A stretch of DNA of 64,000 nucleotides from Fontibacterium universale (GTDB lineage: Bacteria > Pseudomonadota > Alphaproteobacteria > Pelagibacterales > Pelagibacteraceae). The stretch covers positions 44,463 to 108,462 of the forward strand of contig CBDEAT010000005.1 in the NCBI GenBank assembly GCA_965236175.1, given 5' to 3'. The position numbers and the translations under genes are program-made. The notes under the pieces are model-generated. The model was not told where the DNA came from. It did not search any database and was given only the letters and a program-made list of their open reading frames with translations. Positions 17,823 through 28,509 of this stretch are shown piece by piece. How positions within the stretch are numbered: the stretch's first letter is position 1; every line of letters begins with the position of its first letter.

Positions 17823-18592
17823 TGAATATTTTAAAAGAAATTATTAATTATAAAAAAAAAAAAATTATTTCTGATAAAAAAAATTTTATATTATTTTCAA
17901 ATAATAATAAAAAATCTCACTTTAAATCTAAAATAATAAAAAATCTTAAAAACAATAAAATTTCAATTATAGCTGAAATTAAAAAAGCCAGTCCCTCAAA
18001 AGGAATTTTAACAAAAAAGTTTGATCCTATTAACATAGCTAAACAATACGTTGAGGGTGGAGCTACTTGTTTATCAGTACTAACGGAAGATAAATTTTTT
18101 CTAGGTAAGAAAAACTACATAAAACAAATTAAAAAAAGATATAAAATACCAATTCTCGCAAAAGATTTTTTTATTGACCCATTTCAAATTTATGAAGCGA
18201 AATTTTACGGAGCAGATTGCATTTTAATTTTATTATCTGCTGTAAAAAGAAAACTAGCAAAGGAATTATATGACACTGCCAATAAATGCGGAATGGATAC
18301 AATTGTAGAAGTTCATAATGATAATGAGATGACTTTTGCTTTAAGTTTAAAAAAAAGCATCATTGGAATTAATAATCGTAATTTAAAAACTTTTGCAACT
18401 GACATAAATAATACAATTAATTTGTACAGAAAATTTAATTTGAAAAATCGTATAGTTGTATCTGAAAGTGGTATTAATTCTAAAAAGGATATTCTTAATA
18501 TCTGCAAAAAGACAAATATTAGAACTTTCTTGATTGGCGAATCATTAATTAAATCTGGTAATATTAAAAATAAAATAAGTTCTTTTTTATAA
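17822..18592 (+). CDS. trpC: indole-3-glycerol phosphate synthase
   Basis: Closes the indole ring of tryptophan. A 256-residue TIM barrel: N-terminal ILKEIINYKKKKI, IIAEIKKASPSKGIL with the catalytic Lys, EGGATCLSVLTEDKFFLG, PILAKDFFIDPFQ, IIGINNRNLKTF and VVSESGI. It is the last gene of the trpEGDC set; trpF, trpB and trpA are not in this window. An 84-base gap with an SOS box separates it from lexA. Confidence 0.95.
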   Translation: MNILKEIINYKKKKIISDKKNFILFSNNNKKSHFKSKIIKNLKNNKISIIAEIKKASPSKGILTKKFDPINIAKQYVEGGATCLSVLTEDKFFLGKKNYIKQIKKRYKIPILAKDFFIDPFQIYEAKFYGADCILILLSAVKRKLAKELYDTANKCGMDTIVEVHNDNEMTFALSLKKSIIGINNRNLKTFATDINNTINLYRKFNLKNRIVVSESGINSKKDILNICKKTNIRTFLIGESLIKSGNIKNKISSFL

Positions 18593-18637
18593 AATATACA
18601 TATATATCAATACTTTATCAGCATTGTATATTAATAA

Positions 18638-18652
18638 GAACTTAAATAGAAC
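18638..18652. promoter_or_regulatory. LexA-binding SOS box (GAAC-N7-GAAC) upstream of lexA
   Basis: The bases GAAC, seven others, GAAC form the direct repeat recognised by alphaproteobacterial LexA (GTTC-N7-GTTC on the other strand). The first half-site begins 39 bases before the lexA ATG, just after a -10-like TATATT at about 18627-18632. The position fits autorepression of lexA. Confidence 0.8.
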
Positions 18653-18676
18653 GATATCTGTTTAGGTTTTGTTCTT

Positions 18677-19354
18677 ATGCTAACTAAAAAACAGAAAAAT
18701 TTATTAATTTTTATTAATGAAAAATTAAAACGCACTGGCATATCGCCATCTTATGACGAAATGCGCATGTCATTAAATCTTAAATCAAAATCAGGAATTC
18801 ATAGACTTATTTCGGCACTTGAAGAAAGAGGCTTTATTAAAAGATTACCTCACAAAGCTAGAGCTCTTGAAGTTATTAAACTTCCTGAAAATGCTGGAGC
18901 TCAAGATCTGTATAATAATTTTTCTCCTAAAATTATCAAGGGTGGCTTAGATCTTAACAAAATAGATGATGATGAGGTTTTTATACCTGTTCTTGGCAAG
19001 ATAGCAGCTGGGGCCCCTATTGAGGCTTTAGAAAATCAAACTGAAAGTTTGCCATTATCAAAAAGTTTTTTAGGATCGAATGAATATTTTGCGCTAAAAG
19101 TTGAGGGAGATTCTATGATAGATGCGGGTATTAATACTGGAGATTATGTTATAATTAAAAAAACTAATATTGCTGAAAGTGGAAAAATAGTTGTAGCTTT
19201 AATTGATGATCATGAAGCAACTCTAAAAAGAATGCGAAAAAAAGGACCTTCGGTTGCCTTGGAAAGCGCAAATCCTGCATATGAGACAAAAATTTACAAC
19301 ACTGAAAGAGTAAAAGTACAGGGTGTTTTAGCCTCTTTATATAGAAAATTTTAA
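18677..19354 (+). CDS. lexA: LexA repressor, SOS regulator
   Basis: Represses DNA-damage genes and self-cleaves when RecA is activated. The 225 residues have a winged helix-turn-helix (about 1-65, with SGIHRLISALEERGFIKRL as recognition region), a cleavage site Ala111-Gly112 in KIAAGAP, the catalytic Ser146 in EGDSMIDAG and Lys184 in ATLKRM. All the self-cleavage residues are present. A box of the alphaproteobacterial type lies in its own promoter. No clear Shine-Dalgarno precedes the ATG. Confidence 0.95.
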   Translation: MLTKKQKNLLIFINEKLKRTGISPSYDEMRMSLNLKSKSGIHRLISALEERGFIKRLPHKARALEVIKLPENAGAQDLYNNFSPKIIKGGLDLNKIDDDEVFIPVLGKIAAGAPIEALENQTESLPLSKSFLGSNEYFALKVEGDSMIDAGINTGDYVIIKKTNIAESGKIVVALIDDHEATLKRMRKKGPSVALESANPAYETKIYNTERVKVQGVLASLYRKF

Positions 19355-19380
19355 TTTACTAATTTAAATAAATAATATTA

Positions 19381-19399
19381 GTTCTGTAATCTTAAGAAC
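19381..19399. repeat. small inverted repeat before gltX
   Basis: GTTCT and AGAAC arms separated by nine bases end three bases before the gltX start codon. The arms resemble LexA half-sites but are inverted, at the wrong spacing for an SOS box. It may be a chance palindrome or a weak leader hairpin. Confidence 0.3.
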
Positions 19400-19401
19400 T
19401 A

Positions 19402-20820
19402 ATGAATACTACTCAAAAAGTTATTACACGTTTTGCACCCTCCCCTACAGGAAATTTGCATATTGGAGGAGCGAGAACGGCTTTGTTTAATTGGTTATTT
19501 TCAAAAAATCAAAAAGGGAAGTTCTTGTTAAGAATTGAAGATACCGATGTCCAAAGATCAAAAAGTGAATATTATGAACAAATTATCTCAACTTTAAAAT
19601 GGTTAGAAATAAATTGGGATGAAGAACCGTATATTCAATCAAAAAATATAGAATCTCATATAAATGTCGCTAATATCCTATTAAAAAATGGACACGCCTA
19701 TAAATGCTACTGCACTGAAAAAGAGTTAGAAGAAGAAAAAAAATTATATCTAGAGAAAAAAATTCCTTACACTTACAGTAAAAAATGTAGAAATATTTTA
19801 GAAAACATTGCCAATAAGCCTTTTGTTGTCAGATTTAAATCAAAGACGGAAGGAAAAACTATACTTAAAGATTTAGTTCAGGGAGATGTCGAAATTAATA
19901 ATAATACTATAGAAGATTTTGTTATTTTAAGAAAAGATAACAAACCTACTTATAATTTATCAGCAGCGGTTGATGACTATCAAATGAAAATTACTCACGT
20001 AATAAGAGGTGATGATCATAAAATAAATGCTTTTAAACAAATTCAAATATTTGAGAGTATGGAATGGAAAATACCTGAATATGCTCACATACCTTTAATT
20101 CATTCAAAAGAAGGAAAGAAATTATCAAAAAGAGATGATGCCTCAACTGTTGAAGATTATAAAAAAATAGGAATTTTGCCAGAGGCCTTAAGAAATTATT
20201 TATTAAGATTGGGATGGTCTTATAAAGATAAAGAAATTTTCACAGATGTTGAAAGTATAGAATTTTTTAATTTGAAAAATATTGGAAAATCTCCATCAAA
20301 ATTAGATTTTGATAGAATAAAATCTATTAATGAATTTTATATAAAGTCTACTAAAGATGAAATCTTATTAGAAAAATTAATTAACTATTCTGAATTATAT
20401 AAAGAAAAAATTCCAAAGCAATTTCATGAAGTTATTAAAGTAAGTTTATTTTTTTTAAAAAATAAATCAAAATCATTAGAAGATATATTTAATAACTCAA
20501 AATATATATTTTCTTATGAGTTAAAAGATGATCAGATAAAAAAAATAGATATATCTAAATTAACGATTATAAAAAACATTCATTCTCTTATAAAAAAAGA
20601 AAAAAATATCAGTAAAGACTATTTAAAAAATATTTTTGATAAAATTATAGAAACTGAAAAAATTAATTTTAAGGATCTTGGGCAGCCTTTAAGAATTATA
20701 TTAACAGGCTCTGAATATGGTCCAGCTATCTATGATATAGCCAGTTCTTTAGGTTTGGATGAGTTTGTAAACCGATTAGAACTATTCTTTGCTAAAATAG
20801 ACAAAAATATTAAAAACTGA
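19402..20820 (+). CDS. gltX: glutamyl-tRNA synthetase
   Basis: Charges tRNA-Glu. The 472-residue class I synthetase has the HIGH-type motif FAPSPTGNLHIGGARTALFN near the N-terminus, LRIEDTDVQRS, VVDDYQMKITHVIRGDDH-type region (AVDDYQMKITHVIRGDDH) and the KMSKS equivalent GKKLSKRDDAS, then an anticodon-binding helical domain ending GSEYGPAIYDIASSLG. Length is normal for a bacterial GltX. Whether a second GluRS charging tRNA-Gln exists cannot be seen here. Confidence 0.96.
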   Translation: MNTTQKVITRFAPSPTGNLHIGGARTALFNWLFSKNQKGKFLLRIEDTDVQRSKSEYYEQIISTLKWLEINWDEEPYIQSKNIESHINVANILLKNGHAYKCYCTEKELEEEKKLYLEKKIPYTYSKKCRNILENIANKPFVVRFKSKTEGKTILKDLVQGDVEINNNTIEDFVILRKDNKPTYNLSAAVDDYQMKITHVIRGDDHKINAFKQIQIFESMEWKIPEYAHIPLIHSKEGKKLSKRDDASTVEDYKKIGILPEALRNYLLRLGWSYKDKEIFTDVESIEFFNLKNIGKSPSKLDFDRIKSINEFYIKSTKDEILLEKLINYSELYKEKIPKQFHEVIKVSLFFLKNKSKSLEDIFNNSKYIFSYELKDDQIKKIDISKLTIIKNIHSLIKKEKNISKDYLKNIFDKIIETEKINFKDLGQPLRIILTGSEYGPAIYDIASSLGLDEFVNRLELFFAKIDKNIKN

Positions 20821-20832
20821 TAACTAAATTTT

Positions 20833-22119
20833 ATGTCAGAGAAATGTTTTATAGAAATAGACGGAAAAAAATACGAGTTACCTGTTAAAAAAGGTACGGT
20901 TGGTCCTTCGGTAATAGATGTTCGTGATCTTTATAAAAATACTGGTCATTTTACTTTTGACCCTGGTTTTACTTCTACTGCAAGCTGCCAGTCTAATATT
21001 TGCTATATTGATGGTGATAAAGGAACTCTTTTGTATAGGGGGTATGAAATTGAAAAGTTATCTGAAAAAAGTTCATTTTTAGAAGTTGTTTATCTTTTAA
21101 TAAAAGGTGATCTTCCAAACAGAGATCAATTCAATGAATTTTCTGGTGCTATTAAAAACCACACAATGGTTCATGAGCAAATAAGATCTTTTTATAATGG
21201 ATTTAGACGTGGCGGTCATCCTATGGCAATGATGCTTGGTGTTGTAGGTGCTTTATCTGCTTTTTATGCAGACTCAGCTAATGTTAATGATCCAAAAGAA
21301 AGAGAAATATCAGCAAGAAGAATGATAGCTAAAGTTCCAACTTTAGCAGCTATGGCTTACAAATATTCAATTGGTCAACCGTTTGTATATCCAGATAATG
21401 AGTTAAGTTATTGCGAGAATTTCTTAAATATGTGTTTTTCTGTACCAGCTCAGAAATATAAAGTTAATAAAGTAATTGCTGATGCACTAGAAAAAATATT
21501 TATACTTCATGCGGATCACGAACAGAACGCTTCTACTTCAACGGTAAGACTTGCGGCTTCCTCAGGAGTTAATCCATTTGCATCAATAGCAGCTGGCTTT
21601 TCAGCTCTTTGGGGTCCTTTGCATGGAGGAGCTAATGAGGCGGCTTTAAATATGTTAAAAAAAATTGGTAGCGTAAAAAATATTCCTGAATTCATAAAAA
21701 AGGCGAAAGATCCTAATGACAATTTCAGATTAATGGGTTTTGGACATAGAGTTTATAAAAATTACGATCCTAGAGCCAAAGTAATGCAAAAGGCATGTCA
21801 TGAAGTTCTTGAGGTTATGGGAAAGAAAGATGATGAGTTATTAAAAGTAGCCATGGAACTAGAAAAAATTGCATTAAATGATGATTATTTTGTTCAAAAG
21901 AAATTATATCCAAACATAGATTTTTATTCTGGAATAACTTTGAGTGCCATGGGCTTTTCTACTGAAATGTTTGTTGTTTTATTTGCTGTTGCTAGAACTT
22001 CTGGATGGATAGCTCATTGGAAAGAAATGTACTTAGATCCTTCAAATAAATTAAGTAGACCAAGACAATTATATCTTGGCGAAGTCAAAAGAGACTTCAT
22101 AGATATTTCTAAGAGATAA
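20833..22119 (+). CDS. gltA: citrate synthase
   Basis: Condenses oxaloacetate and acetyl-CoA, the entry to the TCA cycle. The 428 residues match the type II (hexameric-type) enzyme: FDPGFTSTASCQSNICYIDGDKG, LLYRGYEIEKL, catalytic His in LHADHEQNASTST, GPLHGGANEAALNML, and MGFGHRVYKNYDPRA with DFYSGI containing the catalytic Asp. It is preceded by a 12-base gap from gltX and converges on lpxB with a three-base gap, leaving no room for a separate terminator. Confidence 0.97.
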   Translation: MSEKCFIEIDGKKYELPVKKGTVGPSVIDVRDLYKNTGHFTFDPGFTSTASCQSNICYIDGDKGTLLYRGYEIEKLSEKSSFLEVVYLLIKGDLPNRDQFNEFSGAIKNHTMVHEQIRSFYNGFRRGGHPMAMMLGVVGALSAFYADSANVNDPKEREISARRMIAKVPTLAAMAYKYSIGQPFVYPDNELSYCENFLNMCFSVPAQKYKVNKVIADALEKIFILHADHEQNASTSTVRLAASSGVNPFASIAAGFSALWGPLHGGANEAALNMLKKIGSVKNIPEFIKKAKDPNDNFRLMGFGHRVYKNYDPRAKVMQKACHEVLEVMGKKDDELLKVAMELEKIALNDDYFVQKKLYPNIDFYSGITLSAMGFSTEMFVVLFAVARTSGWIAHWKEMYLDPSNKLSRPRQLYLGEVKRDFIDISKR

Positions 22120-22122
22120 TTG

Positions 22123-23232
22123 CTATTCAGTTACGTAATTAGAGATTTTCTCAAGACTGTCTGAAACAATTATTGTCTCTAAAATTTTAGTGTATTCAGT
22201 AACTAATTTTTTTCCTAATAAATCGTTATCAATAAACTCCCTAGTTTTTTTGTAGATTTCATCTGCATTACATTTGCCTTGTATCAACTCAGGTATAACT
22301 TCTTTCTGAGCTATAATATTTAAAATGTTGCCAAATTTTGTATTAATAAAAGGCTTAATTAATAAATAGTTTAACCAAGATGTTTTATAAACAACAATTA
22401 ATGGGCATTGGTTCTTGCAAATATCCAAGGTGATAGTTCCTGATTTGGAAATAGCAAAAATTGAATTCTGAATATAATAATTTTTATCTTTTTCATTTGT
22501 TGTAATAATAAAATTATCAATTTTATATTCTTGCAAATATTTTTTAATTAAATTTTTATTATTTTCAGAAGACGGTATATGAAAAATAAAATTATTATTC
22601 ATATTAATTTTTTTTATTACATCGACAAAAATAGGCATAAAAGTTTTTAATTCTGAACTTCTGCTACCAGGGCATAAAGTAAAATATTTATTTTGTTTGT
22701 TTTCTAATTTATTTATTTTAAAAACAGAGAAATCAAAAAAAGGATGTCCTACAAATGAACTTCTAATAAACCCATCAAAATAATTTTTTTCAAAAGGAAA
22801 GAGTAATAATAAATGATCAATAAACTTATATAATACCTTTTTTCTGTTTTCTCTCCAGGCCCAAACTTGCGGTGCTACCAAATGAATTGTTTTTATTTTA
22901 CTATTAATTTTTTTAATTTTATTTAAGACCCTAAAAGAAAAATCTGGAGAATCAATTGACAAAATAACATCTGGATTAAATTCTATAATTTTTTTAGCTG
23001 TTAAATTGATCTTTTCTCTAATTGAAAATAAATTTTTTAAAACATCAATTAAACCCATAAAGGCAATGTCTTTAATGTCAAATATACAATCAATTTCTTG
23101 TGATTTAATATTTTCTCCTCCAATTGCTAAGAAATGAATATCTAAATCTTTTTCTTTTAATTTTTTAATAATAAGAGATGCCATTTTATCTCCTGAGGAC
23201 TCGCCAGTAATAATAAATATTTTTTTAGACAA
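22123..23232 (-). CDS. lpxB: lipid-A-disaccharide synthase
   Basis: Joins UDP-diacylglucosamine and lipid X to form the lipid A disaccharide at the inner membrane. A 369-residue GT-B fold protein: IITGESSGDKMASLI, LAIGGENIKSQ, FMGLIDVLKN, VILSIDSPDFSFRV, HLVAPQVWAWRENRKK, FVGHPFFD and TLCPGSRSSELKTFMP are characteristic. It is the last gene of the rpsB-lpxB run, one base after lpxI. Confidence 0.95.
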   Translation of the reverse strand: MSKKIFIITGESSGDKMASLIIKKLKEKDLDIHFLAIGGENIKSQEIDCIFDIKDIAFMGLIDVLKNLFSIREKINLTAKKIIEFNPDVILSIDSPDFSFRVLNKIKKINSKIKTIHLVAPQVWAWRENRKKVLYKFIDHLLLLFPFEKNYFDGFIRSSFVGHPFFDFSVFKINKLENKQNKYFTLCPGSRSSELKTFMPIFVDVIKKINMNNNFIFHIPSSENNKNLIKKYLQEYKIDNFIITTNEKDKNYYIQNSIFAISKSGTITLDICKNQCPLIVVYKTSWLNYLLIKPFINTKFGNILNIIAQKEVIPELIQGKCNADEIYKKTREFIDNDLLGKKLVTEYTKILETIIVSDSLEKISNYVTE

Positions 23233-23233
23233 T

Positions 23234-24041
23234 TTATAAAGAAATAATAAAAAAATTATTTTTTTTAGCTAAATTAATAATCTTGTCTTTATCTAAGATA
23301 ATATTTTGAGATCTTTTTACTGCAATACCTTTAATATTTGATTTAATACAATTTTTAACAGTGTCTAAACCTATGGTAGGCAAATCTACTCTAAGATCTT
23401 GATTTGCTTTAGGAAATTTAATTAAGATTGATTTGTGTTTTAATTTATACTTTTTAGATAAATATAATGATCTTTTAATAGTTTCGTCAGTTCCTTCTGG
23501 GCCTTCAATTGCCAAAACATAACCATTATTTATTACAACAGACTGTCCAATATCAAAATTTGCTTAACGACTTAATCACGTTAACTCCTTTAGAAACGCT
23601 ACTTTTGTCAGAACTGTTCATTTTTACATTGTTAATTGCTTTTTCCTTAAATATTAATTCCGGTGTAAATTTCATGCTATTTACTACATTTATTTTATTT
23701 TCTTTAAAAATTTTAATTACTTCTTTTAAAATATTTCCATCACCTTTCTTAAAAGCAGAAAATAATCTAGGAAAATAAAATAAAGCTTTTCCATCAAATT
23801 TTAACAAGGAAATTTCTGGTCTTTTAACTTTTCCAATAAAAATAATATTTTTGCAATTATTTTTATTTAATATTGATATAGCTTTTCCAAGTTGAGTTAT
23901 TTTTAAACTGTATGAATTTTTATATTTTTTATAAATATTATTTTTAGTTAAATCTAATATTAAAAATTTTACATTCTTTTTTAATAGTTTATTTATTAAA
24001 AATCTTGGTAAATTTGATTCTCCAACTATTAATCCGAGCAT
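23234..24041 (-). CDS. lpxI: UDP-2,3-diacylglucosamine pyrophosphatase LpxI (one-base frameshift)
   Basis: Cleaves UDP-2,3-diacylglucosamine to lipid X in lipid A synthesis, replacing LpxH in alphaproteobacteria. The N-terminal portion begins LGLIVGESNLPRFL and reaches VIKSLSKF; the C-terminal portion resumes with DIGQSVVINNGYVLAIEGPEGTDE and KFPKANQDLRVDLPTIGLDTV. They are in different frames because of one extra A/T at about 23555-23558. Removing it gives 268 residues, the usual size. Position between lpxA and lpxB supports the identification. Confidence 0.9.
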
Positions 24042-24821
24042 CTATTTTAAAGGTCTGCAAATTGGTCTTTTTTCGCTCTTTTCTAAAAAACTTATAACTT
24101 CACTCACTGTCTTAAATTTAGAAAATTTTTTAGCTTCTTCTATGCCGTTTTTTAAAAGATTATTGGAAAAAATTAATTTTACGGCCTGATTTAATCCATT
24201 TATCTCATCAGAAGAATAACCGGCTCTTTTTAATCCAATAATATTTATTCCATCTAAGTGGGATCTGTTCCCTGTAACAAGACCATAAGGTATTACATCT
24301 TTTTCCACTCCTGTCATACCACCTATCATTGCCAATTTTCCAATTCTGGTAAATTGCTGAACTGCAGAATTGCCACCTATGATTACGTTGTCCTCTATTT
24401 CAACATGCCCTGCTATAGCAACATTATTTGCAATAATAACATTATTTCCAATTTTACAGTCATGAGCAATATGAGATGAGATCATAAATAAACAATTGTC
24501 ACCTATAATTGTAGCACCGCCACCATGTTCAGTTCCAGGGTTTATTGTAACATATTCTCTAATCTTATTTTTCTTTCCTATTATTAATTTTGTTTTTTCT
24601 CCTTTAAACTTTAAATCTTGAGGAGCACATACCTATAGAAGCAAATAGAGTATATCTCACAGTCATCAGATATAGATAGTGTCTCCGGTTATTACTACAT
24701 GCGATAGTATTTTTGCATTTTTTCCAATTTTCACCTCTTTGCCAATAATACAAAATGGACCAACTTCTACTGAAGATTCTAATTTAGAATTTTTATCAAC
24801 AATTGCCTTATCGCTTATCAT
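24042..24821 (-). CDS. lpxA: UDP-N-acetylglucosamine acyltransferase LpxA (three frameshifts)
   Basis: First lipid A enzyme, a left-handed beta-helix acyltransferase. The intact C-terminal part begins MISSHIAHDCKIGNNVIIAN with the catalytic His region, has hexapeptide repeats and ends KRPICRPLK. Upstream, frames reading MISDKAIVDKNSKLESSVEVG, DDCEIYS, IGM, APQDLKF and INPGTEHGGGATIIGDN belong to the same protein. Three extra bases, at about 24671-24676, 24646 and 24626-24630, break it. Removing them gives 258 residues. The ATG overlaps the fabZ stop as TAATG. A real pseudogene is unlikely because lpxD, lpxI and lpxB are all present. Confidence 0.88.
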
Positions 24822-25280
24822 TAATCTTTTCTATCAACTATAGTTGCCATCCACTCTGAATCTGCCATAATTTTATCATCAACCATTGCAACACCTTTGT
24901 ACTTCCAAACTTTTCCTTTTGATCTTATGGCCTCTACTTTTAGTTTTAAGTTCACATTCAGGCATTACCGGATTTCTAAATCTCGCATTATTAACTGTCA
25001 TTAAATAAACTAATTTATTCTTAACAATTGCAGGATCTAGACTATAAGCTGTTAATGCTGCAGCGCTTTGGCCAAAAGCTTCTACTATTAAAACTCCTGG
25101 CATTACAGGTTGTCCTGGAAAATGACCATTAAAAAAGAAATCTGTTTTTTTAATATTCATGACTCCTGTTGCAGAAATCATTGGAACAATATCTATTAAT
25201 TTATCTATTAATAAAAAAGGCTTTCTATGAGGTATTAAACTTTCTATTTCGTCTTTATTTATTTCTTTTTTTAAATTCAT
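24821..25280 (-). CDS. fabZ: 3-hydroxyacyl-ACP dehydratase FabZ (one-base frameshift)
   Basis: Dehydrates 3-hydroxyacyl-ACP in fatty acid elongation. A hot-dog fold protein with IESLIPHRKPFLLIDKL, FFFNGHFPGQPVMPGVLIVEAFGQ (catalytic His, and Glu in VEAFGQ) and FRNPVMPECELK. An extra T at about 24943-24946 sends the frame to an early stop; in the corrected frame it continues KGKVWKYKGVAMVDDKIMADSEWM and ends at 24821, 152 residues in all. Start overlaps the lpxD stop (TAATG). Confidence 0.92.
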
Positions 25281-26261
25281 TATTTCTTATTGGTTAAAAA
25301 ATCTCTAATACTTTTAGCTGGATAACCCATTACAGTTTGATTATCACTCGATATCAGCAATAACACCGCTTTTTCCACCTATCTTAACATTATTGCCTAT
25401 AGATAAATGCCCAGAAATTCCAGTTTGTCCTCCAATTTTAACATTATTACCAATTATTGTACTCCCGGCTATTCCTGATTGTGCTGCAATCATACAAAAA
25501 TTTCCTATTTTAACATTATGAGCAATTTGAACCTGATTATCAATAGAAGTAAATTCACCAATAACTGTATCAGTTAAGGAACCTCTATCAATTGTACAAA
25601 AAGAACCTATCAAAACATCATTTTCAATAATTACTCTACCTATATGAGGAAATTTAATTCTTTTCTTTTTATCAAAATTAAAACCAAAACCTGTTTGACC
25701 AATTAAAGTTCCTGATTTTATAATTATATTATCGCCCAAAAGCGCATTCTCGATTATAACATTAGATCCGATTTTACAATTCTTACCTACATGAACACCT
25801 TGTTTAATAATAACGTTATTACCGATATCGGTATTATTACCAATGCTAACAGTCTTATCAATTAAGGTATTTTTTCCTATTGAAATATTTTTTTTTAAAA
25901 ATTGTTTTATATTTTTTGAATTTATAACTTTTTCATTATCAGTTGATGAATCTGGATAAAAAAGAATAACGGTTTTATAAAAATCTAATAAAGGATTTTG
26001 AGAAATAATTGGTATAGTATTTTTATTTAAGTATTTAGCTAACTTTTTACTTACAATGCAAGCTGAGGCTTTAGTAATTTTAATATCATTTTCGTATTTA
26101 AGATCGTTAAAAAAAGTAACATCTCCGACTTTTGCATCTTGAATATTATTAACGCCGAATATTTTTAGATTATAGAATTTTTTTTCTGAATAATTACAAA
26201 TTTTAATAATATCTTTAATAAAAATAAATTTTTTTGATTTTTTAAAAAAAATTTTTTTCAT
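25280..26261 (-). CDS. lpxD: UDP-3-O-acylglucosamine N-acyltransferase LpxD (one-base frameshift)
   Basis: Adds the second hydroxyacyl chain in lipid A synthesis. An N-terminal uridine-binding domain (about 1-100) is followed by a hexapeptide-repeat beta-helix (IGKNTLIDKTVSIGNNTDIG, IIENALLGDN, SGTLIGQTGFGFNFD) with VQIAHNVKIGNFCMIAAQ carrying the catalytic His. One extra base near 25349 truncates the last 30 or so residues; corrected, it reads on through NQTVMGYPAKSIRDFL to 25280 and has 326 residues. The gene follows bamA and precedes fabZ in the usual order. Confidence 0.92.
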
Positions 26262-26278
26262 TAAAAATTTAAATAAAT

Positions 26279-28509
26279 TTAAAAACTTGAACCAATATTA
26301 AATAAGAAATTCTGTTCTTTGTCCGTAGAGGCTTTAGACAATGGAATGCTATAAGTAAAACTTAGTGGACCAATTGGACTCATTAAATCTAAAGCAATAC
26401 CTGTTGATGTTCTTAATTTTGAACTATCAGAAATTGAACTTGAATAATCCGCTCCCCAAACATTACCCATGTCTAAAAATAAAAAAGTAGTAGCTCTTAA
26501 GTTTTCTGGTATTGGATTTGGAAAAGTTGATTTTAAACTTAAAGTCGCTAAATTATTTCCTCCAATATGATCACCGCTATCAACAGGGCCTACACCTCTT
26601 TGTTCAAAACCTCTTAGATCACTAGCTGATGAAAAAATTCGATCTGATAATTTGACATCCTTATCATTAAATGCAACAACATTTGCTAATCTTGCTTTTG
26701 CAGAACCAATATATTTTTCATTTAACAACTCTTTATAAAAAGTTGCTCCAACACCCGTTTGAACTGTTGGAATATCGCTAAAAAAAGTTGCAATATTTTG
26801 ATCAAAATAAATTATAGATCCAGATGTTGGGGTAAATTTAGAGTCGCGTTGATCAAATAAAAAATTATATCCAAATGAAGTTGTAACAAAATCTCCTTGT
26901 CTGCTTCTTAGTAAGCTTGATGCATTACCTGTAACTTCTAATTTATCAAACTGAACTCCTAGATTTGGTCTAAAAAAAATATCTTCATAAATCTCATATT
27001 TTGTAGCAAATTTAGTACCAACTCTTTTATTTTGATAACCAGAATTTTTATAATCATCAACTTCTGAAAATAAAGAAGCGGCTAATTCTTTATTGGAATT
27101 TTTATAATTAGGATCAAGATAAGAAAGTTCACCTCTTATTAAATCAGCAGAAAGCCTTCCGGTGAAATTTAGATTAATACCTTGACCTAAAAAGTTTCTC
27201 TCATTAACAGATGCTTCAAATAATCCTCCATTTGTTCCATAACCGACGCCTGCGCTAATGTTGCCTGTTGGCTGCTCTTTAACAAATAGGTTTAAATCTT
27301 TAAAATTTTTCTTATCAGAATCTTCTATTTTATAATCAACTTTACTAAATAATTGTTTTGATTTTACATTATCAATTGATTTTTTAACTTTAGATGAATT
27401 TAATTGATCTCCTTCTGAAATAATTAAATTATCTCTAATAACTTTTTCTTCAGTAATTGTATTACCTTGAATATTTATTTTATTAACGAGTGACTTTTGA
27501 CCTTCATTAAGTCTGTACTATAATATTGATTTTATCATCGGCTGCTTTTGCGTCCTGGAGATTAATTTCAAAATTACCATATCTTTCTACTCTCTAAAAA
27601 ATCTGTTATTTGTTTATTGATTTTATTTATTGTTAAAGGTGAGTAAAATTCATTTTTTAATAACTTATTAGAAATACTTTTAATTTCTTTAATATCCTCT
27701 TCTTTAAGAACTAAACCAGAAACTTTTAAATCATAATCACCAAACTTATATTTTTTTCCTGAGTTGATTGAATAAGTTAAAGTAAATTTATTATTTTTAT
27801 CAACACTTGCAAATGCGCTTTCTATTTGTACATCATAAAATGATTTTGACTTATAAAATTCTTTAAGGAGTTGTTTATCATATTCAATTCTTTGCTCACT
27901 TAAAGCTGATGTTGAAAAAAATTTCCACCAACCATCTTCTGAAGAAGTGATAACATCCATTAATTGACTGTTACTGAAGTATTTATTACCTATAAAATAA
28001 ATATTTTTAATTTTAGAGATTTCTTTTTTGTCAATATTAATTATTAAATTTATTTGATTATTGTCAATTTTTATTACTTCAGGAACAATTGAAGCTTGAT
28101 AATAGCCTGATGCATTTAAAAATTCTCTAGTTGCTTCAATATCTTTTTTTAATTTAGAACTGGAAAAAATGCTATTTTCTTTTAAAGTTATAATTTTATT
28201 TACCTGATCTAAATCACTATCTTTTATTCCATTTATATAAAAAAAATTAACTATAGGATTTTCAATAACATTTATAGTCAGAACTTCTTGATTAAAAGAA
28301 ATTTTTACGTCAGCAAAAAAATCTGTGTCATAAATTTTTTTAGTTAGATTATTTATATAAATTGAATCTATGTTGCTTGTTTTTTTATCTACTAATGACT
28401 CTATAGTAGCTGAATTAACTCTTGCATTTCCAGCAATGTTAATTTTTTTAATTTCAGCAAAGGAAATGTTTGTTAATATTATAAAAAATATAATTATAGA
28501 CCTTATCAA
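26279..28509 (-). CDS. bamA: outer membrane protein assembly factor BamA (two frameshifts)
   Basis: Inserts beta-barrel proteins into the outer membrane. The N-terminal part has a signal peptide (about 1-18, ending ISFA) then POTRA repeats (EIKKINIAGNARVNSATIES onward). The C-terminal part is an Omp85 barrel with EQPTGNISAGVGYGTNGG, a RGFEQRGVGP motif (lid-lock VRGF equivalent) and a terminal Phe. Extra bases at about 27583-27596 and 27509-27510 break the region between the fourth and fifth POTRA domains. Corrected length is 742. The TTG start at 28507-28509 overlaps the dxr stop, and no rseP lies between them. Confidence 0.9.

Noticed and set aside
19381..19399. A second SOS box before gltX
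   Set aside because: The half-sites are inverted (GTTCT and AGAAC) and spaced by nine bases, not the direct repeat with N7 found before lexA; gltX is not an SOS gene.
24258..24479. Plus-strand frames inside the lpx, nuo and dnaE genes
   Set aside because: They lie opposite clearly conserved genes and show no recognisable protein features, so they are chance open frames.
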